64,000 nt of DNA from Stenotrophomonas nematodicola (GTDB lineage Bacteria; Pseudomonadota; Gammaproteobacteria; Xanthomonadales; Xanthomonadaceae): NCBI RefSeq assembly GCF_009467805.1, contig NZ_WIAY01000005.1, positions 186,001 to 250,000 on the forward strand, given 5' to 3'. This document shows, one piece after another, positions 56,591 through 64,000 of the stretch (position 1 is the stretch's first letter; every line of letters begins with the position of its first letter). The position numbers and the translations under genes are program-made. The notes under the pieces were generated by a model. The model was not told the origin of the DNA and did no database searches. It worked only from the letters and a program-made list of their open reading frames with translations.

Positions 56591-59443
56591 TCAGAACGCG
56601 GAGGCGTAGCGCAGGGCCACCTGGTGCAGGTCGCCGCGCGGACCAACGCGCTGGTCGTAGCCGAACGACACGCGCGTGTTCCGGCTGAGCCACGACTCCA
56701 CCGAGACCCCGAACAGCCCCCCGGACCGGGCCGGCTGCAGGCCGGCCAGCGGCGCCCACGCATCCACGCCAACGAAGCTGGCCTGCAGGTCGAGCCCGTG
56801 GCTGGCCAGGTGCTGCTGCCATTCGGCGTAGCCGCGCAGCGACCAGTCGCCCCACCACGCCTGCGCACGCATGCCAGCCAGCGCCTGGCTGCGGCTGGCA
56901 ATGCCGCCCTGCGTGCGCAACCCGAAACCGGCGCCGCCGTTCTCGCTGAAGCGGTCGCTGTCCACCCGTGCGTACTCGGCACCGAGGTACGGCGTGAGCG
57001 ACAGGGCGGTGCTGCCGAACCGGTAGCCCGATTCCATGCTGGCCGTGCTGAAACTTCCGCCGTAGCGCGCGTTGACCCCGTACTGGCCGGCGCCCAGCAG
57101 CAGCTGGCGGTCGATATCGCGGGTGAACCGGCCGGCGCCCACCTGGCCCAGCGCGTAGGCCCGCCCGTGCTGCCAGCCGGCATACAGCTGCGCCTGCGAC
57201 TGGCGGTCACGCCCCCTGTCATTGCCCCAGTCGCGGGTACTGGCGCTGCGGGTTTCGCCGAAGGCGAAGCCCAGCATGCCGTGACTGCCCAATGCCGTGT
57301 CCTGGCCCATCATCCAGCCCTGGGTCTGGACACCGCTGGCAGCGAAACTGCCCTGCCCCGCCTCGCCCAGCGTGCTGTGCCAGGCGCCGCGCAGGCGTGG
57401 TGCGGCCGTCACCGCATCGAAACGCGAGGACAGCGCGCGTCGCTGCATGTCGATGGTGTCGAAGGTCATCGCCGCCGCCAGGCCGTGCGCTTTGCCGGAC
57501 AGGCTCTCCAGGCTCGCCGACAGCCCGTCGGCGCCCTGCACCTGCTGCAGTTGGCCTGCCGCGGCCGCAAAGCCGCCTGCGGCAGGCCCGCCGCCATCGA
57601 GCACTTCGAATGCGGTTTCCACGCGGGCCGCCGCGCCCTGCGCCGCAGCGCCCACGCCCGCCGACGCGGCGGCCGCGCTGACGTTGACCCGGTCGATGTC
57701 CAGCCATGCGGTGCGCGCGTCGTAGCCGAAACGGCTTTCCAGCAGGGTGATGCTGGTGTCCTTGCGAAGGCTGTCAAACGCGCCGGTCAGCGACTGGCCC
57801 GCCTTGATCAGCTCCTGGCGGCGTCCGTCCTGCGGGACGTAACCGCTCACCGCCCCCATCAGGTACAGCACGCCTCCCTGGAGCTCGACCGTGCCTGTCA
57901 CGTTCAGCGGTGCGGCGCCCAGCAGCGTCATGTACTGCCCGCCGGCACGCTGCACGTAGTTGCCGTCAATGGTGGCAACGGTGCGCGCCTCGTTCAGCAG
58001 CACGCTGCCGCCGCTGTCCACGTTGCCCTTGACCCGCGCGCTGCTGCCCATGAACTGCAGCACCGCGCGCTCGGCGCCATCGGGCTGCGCCACGATGGTC
58101 ACGTTGGAGGTGATCGACCCGCCGTCGCGCAGCGCCAGCGTGCCGCGTTCGATGCGCGTGTCGCCGGTGTAGGTGCTGGTGCCGGACAGGCCCAGCGAAC
58201 CGTTGCCCTGTTTGACCAGCCCGCCGCTGCCGCTGATGGTGTTGCTCCAGACCGAGTTCAGGCCCAACACGTTGACATCGACCACGGTGTTGCCCCAGTC
58301 GAAGCGCGCCGGCCCGTTGACCGCCTTGGCGACGTTGAGCAGGCCATAGCCGAAAGTGCTGTCCACGCCGGGCGCGCCAAGATCGGTGGCGGTGCCAAGC
58401 AGGGTCTGGCGGACCAGGTCGTTGGTGAAGTACGGATACTTCTCCCACACCAACGCGGCGGCGCCGGACACCAGCGGTGCGGCATAGGACGTGCCCGAGC
58501 CCCACAGGTAGCTCGGCGTGCCACCGGTGTTCTGCGGGTCCACGTACACCACGGTACCGGGCGCGGCCAGGCAGTAGGCTGCCGCCACGCCGCACGCGTT
58601 GGCATAGGACGCCAGTTTGGACGGATCGGCCGAATCCACCGCGGTCACGGTCAGCCAGCCGCGCTCCAGGTCCGCGGCCGGGCGCGTGCCGTTCGGACCG
58701 GCCTGGCTTGGCAGGGCAGCCATGCTGGAGGGGTTGGGGCGGCTCTCGTTGCCGCTGGCGAACACCACCAGCCCGTTGTTCGCCATCACGAAGGGACGGT
58801 ACTCGTTGGCGATCGGCGCGGTCGCGGCCGGGTTGGTCCAGTACAGCCCGCCCCAGGAGTTGTTCATGATCTTCACGCCGTCGGCGATCAGATCCTGGTG
58901 CATGGGCGCGAAACCGAGCGCACCGCTGACTTCATTGCCGCTGCCGCTGCCGTCATCGGTGGGGCGCCGGTCGGCGATGATCCGCGCCGAGATCACCAGC
59001 GCTTCCGGCGCGATGCCGCCCGGCCAGGCGCCGACGGCGCGGCCCGCCGCCAGCGAAGCCACCGTCGTGCCGTGGCCGACCACATCGTCCACGTTGAGAT
59101 TGTTGACGCGCGGGTCGATGTAGGCGCGGCTGGACACCACCCGCCCCGACAGGGCGGGATGGGCGCGGTTGACGCCAGAATCGACCACGCCGATGCGCAC
59201 GCCCTTGCCGGTCAGGCCCTGCACGTTGCGGCCATTGACGATGGTCAGGTGCGCATCGATCGCCGGCTGCACCGGCGGATTGGTCGGCGGCGTCACCGGC
59301 GGTGTGACCGGCGGGGTCACCGGGGGCGTGACCGGCGGCGGATCCACCCGCACGTTGCCGCCCCCCCCACCCCCGCCACAGGCACTCAGCGCCACGGCCA
59401 ATGCGCCCGCCAGCCCTGTCCTCACTGCCACGATCTGTTTCAT
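56591..59443 (-). CDS. Subtilisin-like autotransporter serine protease with lipoprotein signal
   Basis: The 950-residue product has a signal with lipobox LSAC (Cys22), a Gly-rich tract (C then 7 G), a PPVT repeat linker (about 36-58), a subtilase domain with catalytic Asp88 (VVDSG), His124 (GHGTTV) and Ser319 (GTSYAAP) and oxyanion Asn232, an autotransporter-associated beta-helix strand (SGTSTYTGDTRI) and a C-terminal autotransporter barrel (about 690-950, ending in ALRYASAF). So a surface serine protease, probably secreted via its own barrel. Start ATG 59443 has GGGGAG upstream. A lipoprotein signal on an autotransporter is unusual, but is known for SphB1- and NalP-like proteases. Confidence 0.9.
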   Translation of the reverse strand: MKQIVAVRTGLAGALAVALSACGGGGGGGNVRVDPPPVTPPVTPPVTPPVTPPTNPPVQPAIDAHLTIVNGRNVQGLTGKGVRIGVVDSGVNRAHPALSGRVVSSRAYIDPRVNNLNVDDVVGHGTTVASLAAGRAVGAWPGGIAPEALVISARIIADRRPTDDGSGSGNEVSGALGFAPMHQDLIADGVKIMNNSWGGLYWTNPAATAPIANEYRPFVMANNGLVVFASGNESRPNPSSMAALPSQAGPNGTRPAADLERGWLTVTAVDSADPSKLASYANACGVAAAYCLAAPGTVVYVDPQNTGGTPSYLWGSGTSYAAPLVSGAAALVWEKYPYFTNDLVRQTLLGTATDLGAPGVDSTFGYGLLNVAKAVNGPARFDWGNTVVDVNVLGLNSVWSNTISGSGGLVKQGNGSLGLSGTSTYTGDTRIERGTLALRDGGSITSNVTIVAQPDGAERAVLQFMGSSARVKGNVDSGGSVLLNEARTVATIDGNYVQRAGGQYMTLLGAAPLNVTGTVELQGGVLYLMGAVSGYVPQDGRRQELIKAGQSLTGAFDSLRKDTSITLLESRFGYDARTAWLDIDRVNVSAAAASAGVGAAAQGAAARVETAFEVLDGGGPAAGGFAAAAGQLQQVQGADGLSASLESLSGKAHGLAAAMTFDTIDMQRRALSSRFDAVTAAPRLRGAWHSTLGEAGQGSFAASGVQTQGWMMGQDTALGSHGMLGFAFGETRSASTRDWGNDRGRDRQSQAQLYAGWQHGRAYALGQVGAGRFTRDIDRQLLLGAGQYGVNARYGGSFSTASMESGYRFGSTALSLTPYLGAEYARVDSDRFSENGGAGFGLRTQGGIASRSQALAGMRAQAWWGDWSLRGYAEWQQHLASHGLDLQASFVGVDAWAPLAGLQPARSGGLFGVSVESWLSRNTRVSFGYDQRVGPRGDLHQVALRYASAF
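59286..59333 (-). repeat. 12-bp tandem repeat encoding VTPP
   Basis: Four consecutive 12-bp units (59286-59297, 59298-59309, 59310-59321, 59322-59333) encode four VTPP repeats in the linker of the autotransporter protease. In-frame length change by 12 bp would only alter the linker. Confidence 0.85.
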
Positions 59444-59619
59444 CCCCGCTCCCCACGTTCGATACGCAATGACCGGCATCCTGCCATCCGGGCAGACACC
59501 GGCGGTCAATGCCGACCCTCTATACTGGGCCGACCCCCACGCAGTCTGACGGGATTCGCGCCGGCATCCAATGCCCGCCGTCCCATTCCGAATATCGCTC
59601 ACGCACCAACGAGATTGCC

Positions 59620-60795
59620 ATGTCCAACATCGTCATCGCCGCCGCCAAGCGCACTGCCATCGGTTCCTTCCTCGGCCAGTTCAACGGCGTTCCCACGCCC
59701 ACCCTGGGCGCCACCGCGATCGCCGCGGCCCTGGAACAGTCCGGTGTCCCGGCGGCGGATGTCTCCGAAGTGATCATGGGCTGCGTACTGCCGGCCAACC
59801 TCGGCCAGGCGCCGGCCCGCCAGGCCGCCATCGCCGCCGGGCTGCCGCTGTCCACCGGCGCCACCACCCTGAACAAGGTATGCGGCTCGGGTATGAAGGC
59901 CATCATGCTGGGCCATGACCTGATCAAGGCCGGGTCGGCCAGCATCGTGGTCGCCGGCGGCATGGAGTCGATGTCCAACGCCCCGCACATGCTGCCCAAT
60001 TCCCGTACCGGCAACCGCTTCGGCAACTTCCAGGCGGTGGACCACATGGCCCACGACGGTCTGGTCAACGCCTACGACGGCAAGGCGATGGGCGAGTTCG
60101 CCGAGTGTGCGGTGGACAAGTACCAGGTCAGCCGCGAAGCCCAGGACGCCTATGCGATCGAGTCGGTGCGCCGCGCGCAGGCCGCGCAGGCCAATGGCGC
60201 GTTCGACGATGAGATCGTCGCGGTCACTGTGACCACCCGCAAGGGCGAGGTCAGCGTGGCCCAGGACGAACAGCCCAGCCGTTCGGACATCGCCAAGATT
60301 CCCACCCTGCGCCCGGCCTTCAAGAAGGATGGCACGGTGACGGCCGCCAGTTCGTCCAGCATTTCCGACGGCGCCGCCGCCGTGGTGCTGCTGTCCGAGG
60401 ACGACGCCCGCGCACGCGGCGTGCAGCCGCTGGCCCGCATCGTCGGCCACGCCACCCACTCCCAGGAACCGGAATGGTTCACCACCGCGCCGATCGGCGC
60501 GCTGCGCACACTGCTGGAGAAGACCGGCTGGACGCTGGACCAGGTCGACCTGTTCGAGATCAACGAAGCGTTTGCCGTCGTGGCAATGGCGCCCATGCTC
60601 GAACTGGGTATTCCGCACGACAAGGTCAACGTGAATGGTGGCGCGTGCGCGCTGGGCCATCCGATCGGTGCTTCGGGCGCGCGGCTGGTGGTGACCCTGG
60701 TGAACGCCTTGCGCAAGCGTGGGGCCCAGCGCGGCATTGCGACTCTCTGCATTGGCGGCGGCGAAGCAACCGCCATCGCTATCGAATTGATTTGA
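59620..60795 (+). CDS. Acetyl-CoA C-acetyltransferase (thiolase)
   Basis: Thiolase joins or splits acetyl-CoA and acyl-CoA. The 391-residue product has the acyl-binding Cys88 in NKVCGSGMKA, the GHPIGASGAR histidine motif and the C-terminal CIGGGEA cysteine, all intact, and the size of biosynthetic thiolases. It can act in ketone-body, PHB or branched-chain amino-acid degradation. No partner gene is adjacent except the autotransporter (divergent) and a lipoprotein gene downstream. Confidence 0.93.
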   Translation: MSNIVIAAAKRTAIGSFLGQFNGVPTPTLGATAIAAALEQSGVPAADVSEVIMGCVLPANLGQAPARQAAIAAGLPLSTGATTLNKVCGSGMKAIMLGHDLIKAGSASIVVAGGMESMSNAPHMLPNSRTGNRFGNFQAVDHMAHDGLVNAYDGKAMGEFAECAVDKYQVSREAQDAYAIESVRRAQAAQANGAFDDEIVAVTVTTRKGEVSVAQDEQPSRSDIAKIPTLRPAFKKDGTVTAASSSSISDGAAAVVLLSEDDARARGVQPLARIVGHATHSQEPEWFTTAPIGALRTLLEKTGWTLDQVDLFEINEAFAVVAMAPMLELGIPHDKVNVNGGACALGHPIGASGARLVVTLVNALRKRGAQRGIATLCIGGGEATAIAIELI

Positions 60796-60837
60796 TTTGG
60801 TTTAACGCGCATTTCTCAAAAATGAATGCGCGATCGC

Positions 60838-60865
60838 TTGACAGCCAATCGTGGCTTGTCATCAT
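60838..60865 (+). promoter_or_regulatory. Candidate sigma-70 promoter of the first Ala-rich lipoprotein
   Basis: TTGACA (60838-60843) is a perfect -35; CATCAT (60860-60865) is a 4-of-6 -10 at 16-bp spacing. The lipoprotein ATG is at 60920. An 8-bp inverted repeat (60806-60813 / 60825-60832) precedes it. Confidence 0.45.
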
Positions 60866-60919
60866 GTTGCCGGGCGCGCAATAGCGCGTTGCCTAATCTA
60901 ACGACGAGGATTCACACTA

Positions 60920-61261
60920 ATGAGCATCAACAAGCTGCTGATCGCGATGGCCCTGGGCCTGGCTCTGACCGCCTGCTCCAAGCAGGAACAGGCTGCTGAC
61001 GCTGCTGCTTCGGCCAACGAAGCCGCCGCTGACGCCCAGGTCGCTGCCGACCAGGCCGCTGCTGCTGGCGCCCCGGCTGCCGACGCTGCCCAGGCTGCTG
61101 CCGACACCGCCACCACCGCTGCTGACGCTTCGGCCGATGCCGCTGCTGCCGCTGCTGGCGCTGCCACCGACGCTGCTGCCGCCCAGGCTGCTGACGCTGC
61201 CAAGGCTGCCGAAGGCACCGCCGAGCAGGCCAAGGACGCTGCTGAAGAAGCCAAGAAGTAA
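60920..61261 (+). CDS. Alanine-rich lipoprotein (first of two)
   Basis: The 113-residue product has a lipoprotein signal with lipobox LTAC (Cys19) and a mature part that is more than half Ala, with Asp, Thr, Lys and Glu in regular positions, predicting one long amphipathic or coiled-coil helix. No Asp at +2 (Ser20), so sorting to the outer membrane is expected. Function unknown; Lpp-like or LEA-like envelope proteins are candidates. Own promoter upstream and terminator downstream. Confidence 0.8.
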   Translation: MSINKLLIAMALGLALTACSKQEQAADAAASANEAAADAQVAADQAAAAGAPAADAAQAAADTATTAADASADAAAAAAGAATDAAAAQAADAAKAAEGTAEQAKDAAEEAKK

Positions 61262-61289
61262 TCACTTCTTTCTTCAAGCAAGTCTGAAG

Positions 61290-61317
61290 AAGCCGCTGGT
61301 TCGCCAGCGGCTTTTTC
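61290..61317 (+). terminator. Rho-independent terminator after the first lipoprotein
   Basis: A 10-bp stem (aagccgctgg / ccagcggctt) with a TTCG tetraloop followed by TTTC, 29 bp after the stop codon. Confidence 0.85.
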
Positions 61318-61394
61318 TTTGGCCGCCACAACCCGCCCTTCACACCGGCGTGAATAGGCTGGCCTCCCCGACGATTCCCGTCCTGGAGACCGCC

Positions 61395-61799
61395 ATGAAC
61401 ATCCGTCCTATCACCACTTCCCTGCTGGCTGCCTCCCTGCTGCTGGCCCTGGCCGCCTGCAAGGGCCCGGAAGCCGAACAGGCACGCCAGGATGCGGCCC
61501 AGGCCGCCGACAGCGCCAACGCCGCCGCGCGCGAGGCCGTCGACAAGGCCGCCGCCGCCACCCGCAGCGCGGCCGATGATGCCGCGGCCGCGTCCGACCG
61601 CGCCGCCGCCGATACGCAGCAGGCACTGGATCGGGCCGCCGCTGCGACCTCCGAAGCCGCTGGCGAGGCCAAGAGCGCTGCCCGGGATGCTGCCGCGCAT
61701 GCCAGCGATTCCACCGCCGATGCCGCGCAGAAGGTAGCCGACAAGGCGCGCGACGTCGCCAACGAGGCAAAGCAGAACGCCGACGAGGCCAAGCACTGA
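61395..61799 (+). CDS. Alanine-rich lipoprotein (second of two)
   Basis: The 134-residue product has a lipoprotein signal with lipobox LAAC (Cys22) and, like the upstream one, a mature part dominated by Ala with Asp, Glu, Lys, Arg and Ser in helix-forming repeats. It is longer and has more Arg. Start ATG 61395 follows CTGGAG at a 5-6 bp spacing. A probable paralogue of the upstream gene by composition and layout, but a close duplication cannot be shown from low-complexity sequence. Confidence 0.78.
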   Translation: MNIRPITTSLLAASLLLALAACKGPEAEQARQDAAQAADSANAAAREAVDKAAAATRSAADDAAAASDRAAADTQQALDRAAAATSEAAGEAKSAARDAAAHASDSTADAAQKVADKARDVANEAKQNADEAKH

Positions 61800-61835
61800 G
61801 CCACACCGCCGCATCACGGCAGGATGTCGTCATCC

Positions 61836-61861
61836 GCACGCCCCTCTCCGGAGGGGCGTGC
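61836..61861. terminator. Bidirectional hairpin between the second lipoprotein and aidB
   Basis: An 11-bp perfect stem (gcacgcccctc / gaggggcgtgc) with a TCCG loop in the gap between the convergent genes. U-runs are weak on both sides. Confidence 0.5.
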
Positions 61862-61878
61862 TGCATTGGAATGGTGGC

Positions 61879-63507
61879 TCAGGGCAGCGCGCGGGCCAGG
61901 ACCGCAGCGTAATCCAGATCCGACGGCAGCGTTCCGAATGCCATGCCGTGCTCGGCACCGAGCCGGGAGCGGATGAAGACAGCCGCCAGCGGGCTGTCGG
62001 CGCGCAGCAGTACCGCCGCCTGCAGCAGCAGCGCCAGCCGCTCGGTGATGCGACGCGCCTGCGCCTCACCCGGGCCGGCCGCCAACTGCGCACGCAGCGT
62101 CTGCCATGCCGCATCGTAGATGGTGTCGCGTCCGGCCACTCTGCCCAGTTCCTGTTCCAGCACCGGCAGCACCTGCGGCTCGCGCGACAGCGCGCGCAGC
62201 ACGTCCAGGCACTGGATGTTGCCACTGCCTTCCCAGATCGAATTCAACGGTGCCTGCCGGTACAGCCGCGGCAGGATAGATTCCTCGACGTACCCCGCAC
62301 CGCCCAGGCATTCCTGCGCTTCGTTGACGAACACCGCCGCGCGCTTGCACACCCAGTACTTGCCCACCGCTGTGGCGATGCGGGCGAAGGCGGCCTCCTG
62401 TGCATCCTGCGGCGCCAGGTCGACCGCGCGCGCAACACGCAGGGCGAACACGGTGGCCGCCTCCGATTCGATCGCCAGGTCGGCCAGCACATTGGCCATC
62501 AGCGGGTGGTCGCACAGACGGCGGCCAAAACTGCTGCGATGACGCGTGTGGTGCAGCGCCTGCGCCAGCGCCATGCGCATTTCCGCCGCGGCGCCGAGCA
62601 TGCAGTCCAGCCGCGTCATCATCACCATGCCGATGATGGTGGCCACCCCGCGCCCCTGCTCGCCCACCCGCCGCGCCCAGGCACCGCACAGCTCGATCTC
62701 GCTGGACGCGTTGGCCCAGTCTCCGAGCTTGTCCTTCAGGCGCATCAGATGGAACGCGTTGCGGTTGCCGTCGGCCAGGCGCCGCGGCATCAGGAAACAG
62801 GTCAGCCCGCCCGGCGCCTGTGCCAGCACCAGGAAGCCATCGGACATCGGCGCGGAAAAGAACCATTTATGCCCGACCAGGGCATAGCTGCCGTCGGCCT
62901 GCGGTTCGGCGCGGGTGGTATTGCCGCGCACATCCGATCCGCCCTGCTTTTCGGTCATGCCCATGCCGAGGGTGATGCCGGCCTTGTCGGCAATGGGCAC
63001 GTCGCGCGGGTCGTAGTGCGGTGCCGCGGCCTTGTCGGCCCACTCGGCCAGCAGCGGGTCCTGGCGCAGCACAGCAACCGCCGCATGGGTCATGGTCAGC
63101 GGGCAACTGGTGCCGGCTTCGGCCTGATGGTGCAGATAGCTCAGCGCCGCGCGCGCGACGTGCGCACCCGGCACCGGCTCGTGCCAGGACAGGCCTGCCA
63201 CGCCGTGCGATTTGGCCGCCTCCATCAGCGCGTGGTAGGCCGGATGGAACTCGACGGTGTCGATACGATGGCCCTGTGCATCGTGGGTACGCAGACGCGG
63301 ACGGTCCCGATTGGCATCGAATCCCAGCCGGTACAGCGCGTCGCCAGCCAGCCCGCCGTATACCGCCAGGCGTGGCACGAACGCCGCGCCACCCTCGCGC
63401 TGCACCGCTTCGGCCAAAGCCAGATCGTCGGCCCACAGATGCCGGCCCCCGAACGGTGGCGGCTGGTTGGTCACCGCATGGGTCTCGAAGGCGGACAGCT
63501 CGGGCAT
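61879..63507 (-). CDS. aidB: AidB-type acyl-CoA dehydrogenase
   Basis: A flavoprotein of 542 residues, the size of E. coli AidB (541). It has the acyl-CoA dehydrogenase motifs MTEKQGGSDV, GHKWFFSAPM and the AidB end motif YRQAPLNSIWEGSGNIQCLDVLRAL. AidB binds DNA and may protect against alkylation; isovaleryl-CoA dehydrogenase activity has been reported for some members. The catalytic Glu region reads SIWEGSGN. Start ATG 63507 (MPELSAFETHAV). Convergent with the lipoproteins and divergent from the exonuclease gene. Confidence 0.88.
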   Translation of the reverse strand: MPELSAFETHAVTNQPPPFGGRHLWADDLALAEAVQREGGAAFVPRLAVYGGLAGDALYRLGFDANRDRPRLRTHDAQGHRIDTVEFHPAYHALMEAAKSHGVAGLSWHEPVPGAHVARAALSYLHHQAEAGTSCPLTMTHAAVAVLRQDPLLAEWADKAAAPHYDPRDVPIADKAGITLGMGMTEKQGGSDVRGNTTRAEPQADGSYALVGHKWFFSAPMSDGFLVLAQAPGGLTCFLMPRRLADGNRNAFHLMRLKDKLGDWANASSEIELCGAWARRVGEQGRGVATIIGMVMMTRLDCMLGAAAEMRMALAQALHHTRHRSSFGRRLCDHPLMANVLADLAIESEAATVFALRVARAVDLAPQDAQEAAFARIATAVGKYWVCKRAAVFVNEAQECLGGAGYVEESILPRLYRQAPLNSIWEGSGNIQCLDVLRALSREPQVLPVLEQELGRVAGRDTIYDAAWQTLRAQLAAGPGEAQARRITERLALLLQAAVLLRADSPLAAVFIRSRLGAEHGMAFGTLPSDLDYAAVLARALP

Positions 63508-63616
63508 CGTGGCGGGCCTCGTGGCAGGGGACCGCCCGATTCTGCCGCATCCACGCGCAGGCGTCCGTTCAGCCGGATTCTCACCTCCTGCACGAACGCG
63601 GCGGCACAGTGCAGGC

Positions 63617-64000
63617 ATGACGTCCTCCTCTGCAAAACCGGACCTGGTGGTGCTGCGCCCGGAAGGCCTGTACTGCCCGGCCGGTGACTTCCACATCGAC
63701 CCGTGGCGCCCGGTCCCGCGCGCGGTGATCACGCACGGGCACGGCGACCATGCCCGCAGCGGCATGGGCCACTACCACTGCAGCACCGACAGCGTGCCGA
63801 TCCTGCGCTGGCGGCTCGGCGAAGTGCCGCTGGACGCGCATGCGTACGGCGCGCGCTTCCGCCTGGGCGATGTGGACGTGTCGCTGCATCCGGCCGGACA
63901 CGTGCTGGGGTCGGCGCAGGTGCGCATCGACGACGGCACCCAGGTCTGGGTGGCCTCCGGTGACTACAAGCGGCAACCCGATCCCACCTGCGCGCCGTTC
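63617..64000 (+). CDS. Ligase-associated DNA exonuclease, 5' part only (cut by window)
   Basis: 128 codons are visible before the window ends, without a stop. The product has the metallo-beta-lactamase motif HGHGDHA at about 40-46, typical of the exonuclease that sits next to ATP-dependent DNA ligases (TIGR04122 type), probably for end repair. The next genes, expected to be the ligase and a helicase, lie outside. Divergent from aidB. Confidence 0.85.
   Translation, partial: MTSSSAKPDLVVLRPEGLYCPAGDFHIDPWRPVPRAVITHGHGDHARSGMGHYHCSTDSVPILRWRLGEVPLDAHAYGARFRLGDVDVSLHPAGHVLGSAQVRIDDGTQVWVASGDYKRQPDPTCAPF

Noticed and set aside
56624-59773. Plus-strand frame of over 1000 codons opposite the autotransporter gene
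   Set aside because: Antisense shadow; the minus-strand protease has complete catalytic motifs.

Overview
The window is a GC-rich, gene-dense stretch of bacterial chromosome. It most likely comes from a Xanthomonadaceae (Lysobacteraceae) genome close to Stenotrophomonas. The evidence is the maf-rng-yhdP-tldD and leuS-lptE-holA-nadD-rsfS-rlmH gene orders, leucine dehydrogenase with catabolic acyl-CoA genes, a TonB-dependent receptor beside a TonB-like transducer, and GTAG-type palindromes like the SMAG repeats of Stenotrophomonas. I see no phage, insertion sequence, CRISPR array or rRNA. The only RNA gene is a tRNA-Asn. No gene-free stretch exceeds 300 bases; the longest (39735-40030) is a palindromic repeat array.

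Layout. 1-9.4 kb: housekeeping and envelope genes, mostly on the minus strand (pmbA cut by the window edge, darP on plus, then the maf-rng-yhdP-tldD operon). 9.5-14.2 kb: a secreted SIMPL protein, a TonB-like protein and a large TonB-dependent receptor. 14.3-20.6 kb: tRNA-Asn and the leuS-to-rlmH block. 20.7-29.2 kb: a DUF998 membrane protein, a CnoX-type thioredoxin-TPR protein, a translationally coupled LysM/FecR protein and CHASE2-GGDEF diguanylate cyclase, a DUF4442 protein, an unrecognised exported or anchored protein, a DUF502 membrane protein and a YhhQ queuosine-precursor transporter. 29.3-33.3 kb: a run of exported hydrolases and small enzymes (DUF885 metallopeptidase, class C-like serine hydrolase, VOC enzyme, DUF2147). 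33.5-42 kb: metG, a HAD hydrolase, an orphan soluble RnfB-like ferredoxin, RidA, then MprF (lysyl-phosphatidylglycerol synthase) convergent with an AcvB/VirJ-type hydrolase across the repeat array.

42-56 kb: small regulatory or stress genes (HD hydrolase, transglutaminase/TPR protein, YjdM, YegD Hsp70-like, YkgJ-like cysteine-cluster protein, a short basic protein), a three-gene ECF sigma / anti-sigma / DUF4097 operon, an MscS-like channel, a C4 zinc-finger protein, DUF2058, a YgjP-like metallopeptidase, an RsuA-family protein, a cardiolipin-synthase-like PLD protein and an HDOD protein. 55.4-64 kb: leucine dehydrogenase, a subtilisin autotransporter with a lipoprotein signal, thiolase, two alanine-rich lipoproteins, an AidB-type acyl-CoA dehydrogenase and the start of a ligase-associated DNA exonuclease.

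The points most worth following are the lysyl-PG synthase/hydrolase pair flanking a 116-bp repeat array, the FecR/CHASE2-GGDEF unit, the sigma/anti-sigma/DUF4097 operon, and a G8 tract just after the lipobox of the autotransporter protease. All calls are from reading the sequence; no searches were run.
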